A stretch of 24,379 nt of DNA from a virus. The first letter of the stretch is position 1; every line of letters begins with the position of its first letter. Where the stretch lies: positions 1 through 24,379 of IMG/VR virus record IMGVR_UViG_3300025131_000414; one strand, written 5' to 3'. This document shows, piece by piece, positions 8,021 to 15,816 of the stretch. Below the pieces are notes generated by a model, which was not told the origin of the DNA, did no database searches, and was given only the letters and a program-made list of their open reading frames with translations. Position numbers and translations under genes: made by a program.

Positions 8021-8887
8021 TCAATACTGTAATTGGACGCCGAGTGTTAACTCATCTGCAAAGGTCTTCTTAATAGGCGCTGAAACTTTTCCAACTGCTA
8101 ATAAAGAACCATCATCGTGGTATAAACCAACTGTTGTAACCCATGTTCTTGGATTGGCAGTTAATGATCCAGTGATTGTTCCTTCTACGGCATTAGAAAT
8201 TGCAGTAGGATTATTGGTATAATTCATTTCCTTATTAAACGCTCTGCAATAAAAAGTTGTTCTTTTTAAAATGTTTAAAGATTTCCATGATAATGAAGTA
8301 CAAACTATCTTACCGGCGCTAGCTGATCCAAATGTAAATCCTGAAGCAGATTCAACTAAGAAATGAGGCCATCCAGTTCCACCATGAAAAATCATAGAAC
8401 CAGATTCATAAAACACTGTTCCTACTATATTGGATGTATTTCCTTGAGATACTAATGCACCTTTTCTGCCAACTGATGCAGTAATACTTGTTTCTGGAAT
8501 ATCAATATAAGTATTATTTCCAGATGTTCCAAATGCAAATACAGCTGTCAATGTTCCTGAAACAACTGCATCATCCATTGTTGTCCTGCCAATCTGAATA
8601 GCTCTTGTTATTCCAGTTGTAGTAGTTTGATCATGTGCAACTGGTACTACATTTCCTCCAGTTGATGAAAAATAGTAATGTGAAATATGTCTGATTGTAG
8701 AGCTTAATGGAATTGTCGTAGCTGTTCCTTGTGCATTTGCTAAAAATCCTGTACTAGAGTTTTCTGATACAAATGCTGAAACATTTCTATTTTGTGCTGC
8801 AGACAATGCAGTAATTTCAAAAGCAGTTTTTGTTTCTACTGTTTCATCTGCAACATCTTTATTTGTATCTAATTGTACGAAAGACAT
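8021..8887 (-). CDS. Peripheral baseplate/fibre protein with shared C-terminal module (paralogue 1)
   Basis: A 288-residue protein whose residues about 126-288 are the common module: TYIDIPETSI at 126-135, IVGTVFYESGSMIFH at 154-168, FYCRAFNKEMNYTNNPTA at 212-229, WVTTVGLYHDDGSLLAVGKV at 249-268, and a terminal VQLQY. Residues 1-125 differ from the paralogues (EITALSAAQNRNVSAFVSEN and onward), so a variable head sits on a conserved tail. The likely role is attachment of different surface modules to the virion. The ATG has AAGGGGTGA upstream and lies 15 bases after the 186-residue gene. No enzymatic motif was seen. Confidence 0.72.
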   Translation of the reverse strand: MSFVQLDTNKDVADETVETKTAFEITALSAAQNRNVSAFVSENSSTGFLANAQGTATTIPLSSTIRHISHYYFSSTGGNVVPVAHDQTTTTGITRAIQIGRTTMDDAVVSGTLTAVFAFGTSGNNTYIDIPETSITASVGRKGALVSQGNTSNIVGTVFYESGSMIFHGGTGWPHFLVESASGFTFGSASAGKIVCTSLSWKSLNILKRTTFYCRAFNKEMNYTNNPTAISNAVEGTITGSLTANPRTWVTTVGLYHDDGSLLAVGKVSAPIKKTFADELTLGVQLQY

Positions 8888-8901
8888 TATTAATTCACCC
8901 C

Positions 8902-9462
8902 TTAACTTGCGCTTGCGCTAACTGTTAATTCAAATTCTGCTCTAGCACCAGTGTTAATACCTGTTACATCTATTTTTACGAGGCCTGATTTAGAACCAGC
9001 ATTTACGCCTGTTAAAATTTGAAATGTACCTATTCCATCTTCAGGTTCAGCCTTTGAATTATTTAATTTGCTAATATCAGAATCTCTTGATACCGCTGTC
9101 CATCCTTGAAGATCTTCACCATTATTAGTTGAAACAGTTAATGTCACTGTGTCACTGAAATCTGATGTTGCTTTAGATGGGCTAAGCGTTAATGTTGCTA
9201 TTTTAAGTGAACCTTTTGGCAATGAAATTAGCCTATATAATAATGCAACTGATTCATTTGAAACAGGTTCTAATAATGGAAGATTATTAACATCAGCATC
9301 TGGATCTGAAGCATTTGCATCATAAAGTTGATAATTAATTTCATCATCTCCAAATGCGAATTTAGATATTTTAAATGAGCCATCATTTTTTGCTAATAGC
9401 TCTCTTCCTTTTCTTGTTAAAATAGCATCAATTACTGCAGTGCTGCTGTCCAGAAATGCCAT
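8902..9462 (-). CDS. Fibre-type N-terminal module with Ig-like C-terminus
   Basis: A 186-residue structural protein. The N-terminus, STAVIDAILTRKGRELLAKN followed by GSFKISKFAFGDDEINYQLY (residues 7-47), matches a conserved N-terminal module of phage structural proteins ('LT.kGRe.l~....f.I.kFA..DDEI.Y.l'), usually at the front of longer baseplate or fibre proteins. Residues about 85-186 read as a bacterial Ig-like (BIG2-type) sandwich: LTLSPSKATSDFSDTVTLTV, then GWTAVSRDS, then SGLVKIDVTG and ARAEFELTV. So it looks like an attachment module plus a short decoration domain. It is directly upstream of the three paralogues with the shared C-terminal module and may organise them. Start: ATG with a clear AAGGAG site, 10 bases after the previous gene. 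Confidence 0.72.
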   Translation of the reverse strand: MAFLDSSTAVIDAILTRKGRELLAKNDGSFKISKFAFGDDEINYQLYDANASDPDADVNNLPLLEPVSNESVALLYRLISLPKGSLKIATLTLSPSKATSDFSDTVTLTVSTNNGEDLQGWTAVSRDSDISKLNNSKAEPEDGIGTFQILTGVNAGSKSGLVKIDVTGINTGARAEFELTVSASAS

Positions 9463-9472
9463 TATTTACTCC

Positions 9473-9964
9473 TTATTTATAAACGTATAAAGCTACTGAA
9501 GGTTTACCAGCTAATTGTCTTAATTTTGCTTCTGCAGCTTGTACATATTTTAATTGAACATGCCCTAAAATTGTTCCACGGCCAATTTCTTTTCTGTTTT
9601 GATCATGAATAAAACTTCGTTCATCACCTATCTTATGATTAGATGCATCGCTACCTTTTGATGGATCGCCAGCTCCTGCAATAGCTATTGTTTTATCTTT
9701 TTTAATTGCACCATATGGGTCAGCCTTAAATTTGACAAGCGTAATCCACCCACCACCCTTACTATCGCTAAGCCAATCACTTACAAATTCATTTTTTTCT
9801 GGCTGAGCAAATTTTAAAGAAGATCTAGTAGTTAAAATAGGATCACCCTTATCGGTAAACGCATCCCATCTTTCCCGTCTTGGTTTACCAGGTCTTTCAT
9901 TTAACATTTTCTCTTTAAGTACTTCCTTAATCAATGCTTTAATTTCTGATTTTTTAATTTTCAA
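9473..9964 (-). CDS. Unknown protein with amphipathic N-terminal leader; TTG start
   Basis: A 163-residue protein started by TTG (9962-9964) behind the strongest Shine-Dalgarno in the window, GGAGGAA at 9969-9975. No in-frame ATG occurs until codon 20, past most of the charged leader, so TTG is preferred. The leader MKIKKSEIKALIKEVLKEKM, ending LNE at 21-23, is a charged amphipathic helix of the kind seen at the front of many marine phage proteins. The body (RWDAFTDKGDPI onward) has a Gly-rich middle (SKGGGWITLVKF, IAIAGAGDPSKGSD) and no family I can name. The leader could be a capsid-targeting or assembly tag cleaved after LNE; that is inference. Confidence 0.75.
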   Translation of the reverse strand: MKIKKSEIKALIKEVLKEKMLNERPGKPRRERWDAFTDKGDPILTTRSSLKFAQPEKNEFVSDWLSDSKGGGWITLVKFKADPYGAIKKDKTIAIAGAGDPSKGSDASNHKIGDERSFIHDQNRKEIGRGTILGHVQLKYVQAAEAKLRQLAGKPSVALYVYK

Positions 9965-9976
9965 TTTATTCCTCCA
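9965..9976 (-). promoter_or_regulatory. Strong ribosome-binding site deciding a TTG start
   Basis: On the coding strand GGAGGAATAAATTG places GGAGG six bases before the TTG at 9962-9964. This is a near-perfect anti-Shine-Dalgarno match at optimal spacing and supports the unusual start codon of the 163-residue gene. Confidence 0.7.
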
Positions 9977-9998
9977 GTATTATAAATATCAATATGAT

Positions 9999-10649
9999 TT
10001 ACTTTTCTTCTTCTTTAGACTTTTTAGTTTGTTGTTTTTTTGATTGTCTTTTTGCAGGTTCTTTTTTTTCTACAACAATATTAGATGTTTTATAATCTAC
10101 TATACCGAAGCTATTTTTAAAACCTGCATCATCTACAGTTTCTATAATATGACTATCATGTACTTTTGCTAAATTTTTATATACTGAAGGCGTTTTCATA
10201 GCAGTTGCTGACTTGCATTCTACACAATGCAGAACTATTAAGCAATCATCTAATTTTTTTGATATTGCATCCCAAATTTTATCTGTTCTATCATGATTTT
10301 CACCAATGAATATCATTTTCTTATTAGCAACAACATCAGACAAAACTTTATTTAACATTTTTGCATCACTTACAAATACAAATTCTACATTTTCACTTAA
10401 GTGATTAAGATTAACCATATCTTGCGCAGTTGGTTCAATATCTCTTCCAAAATCTACAGATGTAACATTTCCTTCTATATCAATTAAATCTTTAGTAGCC
10501 TGGGCAAGCCATAATGTTGCAAAGCCACCAAATGTACCTACTTCTAAAATATTATCGCATTTATTTTCTAATGCAATACCGTATAATGTTTGCCCTTCTT
10601 CAATTGTAATTTGTCTTGCTGATTTAAACTTTAAATCTGGATAGTTCAT
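9999..10649 (-). CDS. Class I SAM-dependent methyltransferase-like protein with altered catalytic loops
   Basis: A 216-residue protein with a Rossmann-type methyltransferase core. ILEVGTFGGFATLWLAQ at 34-50 is motif I (SAM-binding Gly-rich loop), and VTSVDFG at 62-68 holds the acidic residue after strand 2. The family closest by eye is Methyltransf_24/O-methyltransferase, where later strands usually read FIDGDH and ivxHD. Here they read IFIGENHD (113-120) and LIVLHCVE (137-144), so metal-binding or catalytic acids may be shifted or lost. The C-terminus from about 195 is a Lys/Gln/Glu-rich tail (KRQSKKQQTKKSKEEEK). Position between wedge and fibre genes suggests modification of a virion component or surface glycan, or a non-catalytic structural role. 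Start: ATG with AGGAG upstream, 10 bases after the wedge gene. Confidence 0.72.
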   Translation of the reverse strand: MNYPDLKFKSARQITIEEGQTLYGIALENKCDNILEVGTFGGFATLWLAQATKDLIDIEGNVTSVDFGRDIEPTAQDMVNLNHLSENVEFVFVSDAKMLNKVLSDVVANKKMIFIGENHDRTDKIWDAISKKLDDCLIVLHCVECKSATAMKTPSVYKNLAKVHDSHIIETVDDAGFKNSFGIVDYKTSNIVVEKKEPAKRQSKKQQTKKSKEEEK

Positions 10650-10659
10650 TTAAACTCCT

Positions 10660-13600
10660 TTATGTGTTTATTTTTTCCCCGCCTTGGCCACCAGCTAATT
10701 CATCAAATAATTCTTGCCTATTACCAATAGCCACTCTTAAAATTCTTATGCTGTTATTGAACAAATTTGTAACATTTATATTCACTATACCAATTTCACC
10801 TGAAAGTGAATTTGCGTCAGCAGTAAATGATTTTACAACATCTGCTAATTGTAATTTCATTTGTATTTTCTTTGTATCAATTTTTGTTGTAAATTCTGTA
10901 TCCTTTCCTTCTATTACTCTGCCTTTTCCATTGTCAATATCACCAATTACCGCTTTAAAATAATTTGTTCCATCTGCAGAAGATGGGAATTCAAATTTAA
11001 GGGCTGGAACTTGTGTTAAGAATGGTTTTCCAGATTTCAATAAAGTTATTTCGCCATTTATATTTGCGTTAATAGCTGAGGCACCAGCAGTTGGTGAAAT
11101 AAGTAATCTACTTAATGTAATTTGAACATCTGTTTCAGCAGTATTAGAAGGTGTAACTTTTGCAGGTAAAAATCTGCCTATTCTTGTTTGCGAAAATCTT
11201 GGTATGCTGAATGAATCACCATTTCTATTTGATAATGTCTTAATTGCTTGGCTGCCAGTTAATGACCTGTTAATAAATTTTTGAATCCTATCTTTTTTTT
11301 GGAACCCTTGAAAATTTGCAGTTGTAGATGCAGAGGCTGCAGTAGTGTCTAATTCAAGAAAATGTGTGTTAATTTTTACTGATGTTGGCGATATTGTATT
11401 TATTCCATATTCTTGCCTTTCTTCTTTTGGCCTATGTAAAATATGAGGTTCAATTAAAATACCTTCAGATAATATGACAGATTTAGCAGGTAAAAATTGT
11501 CTCATAAATGGAAATATGCTACACATCACATCATTGAAATTATCCATAACATCAATAAATGTATTAAAATCACCAATATGCTGTGCTGCAGCTGAAAGAC
11601 CAGAGCCTGACTCTAATCCTTCAGACATAACAGTTCCATATCTTGTCATAACATCATTTAATGTAGCTGTAATAGGGCCATTATATCCAGGCTTATACAA
11701 ATCTGCTGGATCACCCATTAATTCTTTAATATTCAATTCTTGAATTGTATTTCTTATGTCTCTATTTATTGCATTTACTGGGGTCATGTGCATAGATATA
11801 TTGCCGCTATCTGCAATATCATTTTCAGTATCAGTTTGTCTTACTTTATCATTATCAACAGTAAGTCCAGTAGGATACCAACTTGAAATTTTAGGCATAT
11901 TAGAAAAAACTCTATACCTTTTATCAGTTTGGTTAGCAAAATTAATTGGTGTTGCAGTATTAGCTGCAGTAGTAGAATCTACAATAAAATTATGACTTGC
12001 TGGAATAACTCTATTTTCCTTTAATTTGTAATGTGCTGATAAACTACCATATGTTGCTGATAATGATGCAGTTGAATTACAAAAAGATGCTGATTCAAAA
12101 TTCCTTGTTTGTTCTCTTAAATCTTCAGGATCTAAAGCAACGCTCCAAATTCTTACTTCATGCATATAGCCACTAAATGAACCAGATCCAGGAAAATAAC
12201 CACCAAATGCTGAAGCACCTGCTGATGAATAAAATGATTCATCTCTCATGCTACCAGTTGAGCCTGAATTCATTATAACTACATCATCACCGCCTGAACC
12301 AGACCCAGAAACAACCATTGCATAAACTTTCACTGTAGCGTCATCTCTTGTAACTGCTACATTCAAAAATTTATCTTTAGTTTGAATAAATGAAGATATT
12401 GAACTTTGTGTTGTGCTAGCAGTTGTTGTTCCTGTTGTAATAAAATGAACATTTCCAGATGCATCTAATTTTATTTTATACAATGGGTGAACAAATAGCA
12501 TATGCTCAGTAGCTGAAGTAGCTGAAACCCTCATTTGTATTGTAAAATTAGCGGATGGTGCAAAATCAAATGCTGATAATGTTCCTGTAGGGGCTTGTAC
12601 ATAAACATCCCCTGTTGAAAATAATGTAGGAGTATCAACTTCCTCTCTAACTTTTACTAAGCGATCTCTATTTAAAAATGAATATTCATCAACCTTCAAG
12701 AAGTTATGATCTATACCATATATTCTGCCAATGGCATCAATTACTTCTTTTGTTCCCTTTCTTTTAAGAAGATAAATGAGGTTATTTAAAATTCTATTCC
12801 ATAAATCGAATGCTATTTCTTGTTTTGGAGCACCAGTTGTTGATTTAGTAAAAAATGATTCAATAGCACTATTCACTGCAGATTGATATAATGTTATACC
12901 AAAATGTGCAGCTAAGACTGGAAGAAACTTATTAGGGACTCTATTAACGTCTTCATAACTTGTATGTTTAATATGGGATAACTGATCTGCAAATCCTTTT
13001 AGCTCATCCAAAAGATCACCAAATGATTGAAGTAATTTTTCTAATACTTCATTATCATCACCAAAAAATAATACTTCAGGAAGCATATTTTTAAGTTTTG
13101 GGCTTCTTGATATTGTTGTTTCTGCAGTAAGCGGATAATCTATATGGTCATTTGAAGAGCCAGAAGTTTTTGTAACAATATCAATATTTTGTTCTTCAAA
13201 ATCAACTGCTTTACCTGAAATAGAATCTACCACTGCTGCTTGAGATCCTGTTATTGTATTGCTATGTGTTCTATTTACAAATGTAAGAAATATAGTATCA
13301 CCATCATTATTTGTAGCTGCAGCAGTTAATGTATTTGTTAATGATAATTCATCAAGTACAAATAAATCAAAGCCAGAGGCTTCTTTTTTCCATTTATCAA
13401 CTGCAAAAATATTCGCAGAAGATAACGATGCCGTATCACCTGCAGAAAGGCCGATAGGATATGTATTTTCTATTTTCTTTAATGTGTTTCTATATTTTCT
13501 TAAACCATCACCAAAAAATACATGGTTTGAAAAAAGGTTGTAGTCAATAGATGGCCTAATTCTTTGTCTTTCACCAGTTACTGATAATTCAGCTAAGTTT

Positions 13601-13668
13601 GAACTTAATGATCCAAACCCTGATAATGATTTTATTAGACTATTAAATGATTGTCCTACTTCTGGCAT
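10660..13668 (-). CDS. Baseplate wedge protein, P2 gpI / T4 gp7-like, with embedded LamG domain
   Basis: A 1002-residue protein, close to T4 gp7 (1032). The N-terminus includes IDYNLFSNHVFFGDGLRKYR (41-60), a motif I associate with this wedge family in large aquatic phages. Residues about 205-330 resemble the P2 gpI fold: the helical LLQSFGDLLDELKGFADQL, then VPNKFLPVLAAHFGITL at 244-260, and LNNLIYLLKRKGTKEVIDAI at 294-313 with IYGI after it. Residues about 345-550 are a LamG-like insertion, closing with GYMHEVRIWSVALDPEDLRE (500-519) and LSAHYKLKENRV. The C-terminal 450 residues are beta-rich and unassigned. It lies in the syntenic place, downstream of gp25 and gp6, and its ATG is one base past the previous stop. 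Inferred role: linking the inner baseplate to peripheral fibres. Confidence 0.78.
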   Translation of the reverse strand: MPEVGQSFNSLIKSLSGFGSLSSNLAELSVTGERQRIRPSIDYNLFSNHVFFGDGLRKYRNTLKKIENTYPIGLSAGDTASLSSANIFAVDKWKKEASGFDLFVLDELSLTNTLTAAATNNDGDTIFLTFVNRTHSNTITGSQAAVVDSISGKAVDFEEQNIDIVTKTSGSSNDHIDYPLTAETTISRSPKLKNMLPEVLFFGDDNEVLEKLLQSFGDLLDELKGFADQLSHIKHTSYEDVNRVPNKFLPVLAAHFGITLYQSAVNSAIESFFTKSTTGAPKQEIAFDLWNRILNNLIYLLKRKGTKEVIDAIGRIYGIDHNFLKVDEYSFLNRDRLVKVREEVDTPTLFSTGDVYVQAPTGTLSAFDFAPSANFTIQMRVSATSATEHMLFVHPLYKIKLDASGNVHFITTGTTTASTTQSSISSFIQTKDKFLNVAVTRDDATVKVYAMVVSGSGSGGDDVVIMNSGSTGSMRDESFYSSAGASAFGGYFPGSGSFSGYMHEVRIWSVALDPEDLREQTRNFESASFCNSTASLSATYGSLSAHYKLKENRVIPASHNFIVDSTTAANTATPINFANQTDKRYRVFSNMPKISSWYPTGLTVDNDKVRQTDTENDIADSGNISMHMTPVNAINRDIRNTIQELNIKELMGDPADLYKPGYNGPITATLNDVMTRYGTVMSEGLESGSGLSAAAQHIGDFNTFIDVMDNFNDVMCSIFPFMRQFLPAKSVILSEGILIEPHILHRPKEERQEYGINTISPTSVKINTHFLELDTTAASASTTANFQGFQKKDRIQKFINRSLTGSQAIKTLSNRNGDSFSIPRFSQTRIGRFLPAKVTPSNTAETDVQITLSRLLISPTAGASAINANINGEITLLKSGKPFLTQVPALKFEFPSSADGTNYFKAVIGDIDNGKGRVIEGKDTEFTTKIDTKKIQMKLQLADVVKSFTADANSLSGEIGIVNINVTNLFNNSIRILRVAIGNRQELFDELAGGQGGEKINT

Positions 13669-13669
13669 A

Positions 13670-15043
13670 TTATATTACCCTAAATTTATGTTTATCAGGT
13701 TCATCAATAATTATAGTTTCACCACGCATTTGTAATTTAAGAACAGGTTTATAATCAACACCTATGTAAAGATTGTTTGTATCTAATTCAACAAAATTTC
13801 CATTAGAATCATGTGATATTTGATAAGCTGGAATTTCTATATCATCTGTTTGCAATTCTCTAAATTCTATTGTACCATCAGTACAGATGAATGTACTTAC
13901 TGCAGTTGATGCAGCTGTTAGGGCTGTAAATGTTGTTTTATCATCTTTGATATGAATTCTTAGTCTTGCTTTAGCGCCTTTTTCATAGGTTCTTTGAAGA
14001 TTCTTATATGTTATTCTGTACTTGGATGTTTGAAAATCACTAAATCCTGATGCAGGATCAATCGCAGTAAATACATGAGTATAATTTGCAGTTGGAGATG
14101 CTGAAATAAACCAATTATCTTTAAATGATGCATAGTCACTTCCAGTAAGAGGCATTGTTCCAATATTACATTTATATAATCCCTTAGCATGTCTTGCTGC
14201 AGTTAATGCAGTATGCAATGCTGAAACTGAAGCGTCACCAGAAACACCGCTAAGTGTAACATTGCCAGGAAATGGACCAGTTCCGTTTAAATCCTGCAGC
14301 TGATTGTTTACAATATTATAGAACCATAATTGACCTGTACTATTAAATGAAATTGCTGATCTATCATCCTTAATTTGACCTGGCCATTCAAGCTGAATGT
14401 AAGATCTTTTTCTTGTATTTGTTTCTTTTCCATAAAATTTCTTTGTAAATATGCTTGTTGCTGATAATGCACCAGTTTTGATTTCTTGGTTATCAGTCAT
14501 TTTAATCATGACACCAAAATTTCCTGTATTTCCAGCAAGCCATTCTTTAAACATATTTGTTATATCAACTTTTAAATCTTCTTCACCATGATCAAAAGTT
14601 TGTGTAGCAGAATTTGAATCAACTTGAAAAGTTCCACCTGTTGTTGTCCATGCAACTGTTGATTGAGCTGAAACTGCACTTGCATAACCAGTTTGAGATA
14701 AGTTATCATTATCTAAACCATCACCTTCATCCCATTCTTGTGTAATTGGATGTACATTAAGATTAAATGACTTTGCTTGTTCATCACCATGTTTAGCATT
14801 AAACATATATAAATATGCAGTTACTGTTGTATCAGTTCTTGGATCAACAAGATTACCAGCAGAAATATCAGCTGTCAATGCAGAAAGATTATAACTTGCA
14901 ACTATTCTAGCAAATTCTTTTCTTCCTTTTATAGAATCAAAAATATTCCACGTTTCAAGAATAGGAGAACCACCAAAATTAGCAGTTAAACTTTTTTCAG
15001 TAATCCATGCATCTTTATTTACATATGCTCTTCTTACACTCAT
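13670..15043 (-). CDS. DNRLRE-domain baseplate-associated structural protein
   Basis: A 457-residue protein. Residues 1-225 fit the DNRLRE beta domain: KDAWITEKSLTANFGGSP at 10-27, ARIVASYNLSAL, then TVTAYLYMFNA, HPITQEWDEGDG, DLKVDITNMFKEWLAGN, GVMIKMTDN and, at the end, RKRSYIQLEW. DNRLRE domains occur in secreted and surface fibrillar proteins of bacteria and in structural proteins of large phages. The C-terminal 100 residues (IPAYQISHDSNGNFVELDTN, then YKPVLKL and a final KHKFRVI) look like a second small sandwich. It sits between gp6-like and gp7-like genes, where T4 has no counterpart, so it may be a phage-group-specific wedge component. Its start is coupled by TAATG to the broken gene upstream. 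Confidence 0.75.
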   Translation of the reverse strand: MSVRRAYVNKDAWITEKSLTANFGGSPILETWNIFDSIKGRKEFARIVASYNLSALTADISAGNLVDPRTDTTVTAYLYMFNAKHGDEQAKSFNLNVHPITQEWDEGDGLDNDNLSQTGYASAVSAQSTVAWTTTGGTFQVDSNSATQTFDHGEEDLKVDITNMFKEWLAGNTGNFGVMIKMTDNQEIKTGALSATSIFTKKFYGKETNTRKRSYIQLEWPGQIKDDRSAISFNSTGQLWFYNIVNNQLQDLNGTGPFPGNVTLSGVSGDASVSALHTALTAARHAKGLYKCNIGTMPLTGSDYASFKDNWFISASPTANYTHVFTAIDPASGFSDFQTSKYRITYKNLQRTYEKGAKARLRIHIKDDKTTFTALTAASTAVSTFICTDGTIEFRELQTDDIEIPAYQISHDSNGNFVELDTNNLYIGVDYKPVLKLQMRGETIIIDEPDKHKFRVI

Positions 15044-15268
15044 TATATTTTCTCAAAATAATATATGCCTGGCGTTGAATCTTGCATCTTAGCATAGCCA
15101 TATTTTTTAGCAATCATTTCTGCGAATCTTTTATACAATCTTTGTCTTGTTTTTTCTCTTGCTGAAAAACCAAACGTAATCAGTATCAAATATAACTTGA
15201 ATATTATCAGGTGTATCTGTTGTAACTTTATATGGGTAAGGGTTATCTAATACTTCTTTTAAATACAT
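15043..15268 (-). pseudogene. Small gene split by a +1 frameshift in a homopolymer
   Basis: Behind a good GAGGTGA site an ATG at 15266-15268 opens a frame that ends after 45 codons (stop 15131-15133). The coding-strand T5 run at 15165-15169 is the likely break. Removing one T would join VIFDTDYVW to FSAREKTRQRLYKRFAEMIA and give about 74 residues, ending IYYFEKI with its stop overlapping the next ATG (TAATG). The C-terminal part (REKTRQRLYKRFAEMIAKKY) resembles the end of a small protein family in marine phages that normally has a longer middle, so an internal deletion is also possible. Explanations are a sequencing or assembly indel, a true pseudogene, or a programmed frameshift. Function unknown; the MYLKEVLDNPYPYK start resembles the VLNE leaders nearby. 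Confidence 0.65.
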
Positions 15269-15276
15269 TATTCACC

Positions 15277-15816
15277 TCATATTTTTGGTTTACCGAATAA
15301 TTGTTTGACTACTTTTAACGATCCACCAACAGTTCTTTCATATTTACCATTATCATCAAGCCATTTTATTTTTTTGCCAAGAACCTTTTCAACTTTTTCT
15401 TGAGTATCAACAATGTTTATGTTATTGTCTACAAAAATTTCAGCTAAACGATGAGATGCTTCTACAAACCAACCTGATTTTTTTAAGCTGGATAATTTGT
15501 GCTTAACCAAGGCGCTCTTTCCTTCTCTGCCGCCATCAGTTCCAGCAAGTACCATTTTATTACCGAATCGTGTTTCTTTATAGATCGTGAATGCATCAGG
15601 CATTGGATCTTTATCTACATCTATCAATAAAGAAACCTTATATTTTCCTGTTAGCTCACTCAGGCTTTTTACTATCAGGCCAATGGATTTATATGTATGT
15701 TCATACATATCCCATATTTCATTAAGAACATCTTGATCTAATTCTGATAGTTTTTTGATCACCCATTTCTTTTTAGGAGCATTGAAATCTTCATTTAGTA
15801 CTTGTCTTAATTTCAT
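15277..15816 (-). CDS. Unknown phage protein with VLNE leader, possible GNAT-like fold
   Basis: A 179-residue protein beginning MKLRQVLNEDF, a short leader ending L-N-E like those of T4 internal head proteins. The body contains MYEHTYKSIGLIVKSLSELT, then VSLLIDVDKDPMPDAFTIYK, AGTDGGREGKSALVKHKLSS and GWFVEASHRLAEIF. I recall this layout from uncharacterised proteins of large T4-related phages; the strand order and the Gly-Arg-Glu-Gly-Lys loop loosely suggest an acetyltransferase-like fold, but I cannot confirm an acetyl-CoA motif. The ATG overlaps the gp6 stop by one base (TAATG). An injected or head-internal protein, or an accessory assembly factor, are both possible. Confidence 0.7.
   Translation of the reverse strand: MKLRQVLNEDFNAPKKKWVIKKLSELDQDVLNEIWDMYEHTYKSIGLIVKSLSELTGKYKVSLLIDVDKDPMPDAFTIYKETRFGNKMVLAGTDGGREGKSALVKHKLSSLKKSGWFVEASHRLAEIFVDNNINIVDTQEKVEKVLGKKIKWLDDNGKYERTVGGSLKVVKQLFGKPKI

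Noticed and set aside
9474-9481. TATAAATA on the coding strand, identical to the T4 late promoter box
   Set aside because: It overlaps the stop codon of the 163-residue gene and lies so close to the next ATG that a transcript starting there would lose the ribosome-binding site. Chance match in AT-rich DNA is likely.
9981-9988. TATAAATA on the plus strand
   Set aside because: It points against all genes in the window, with no plus-strand gene downstream.
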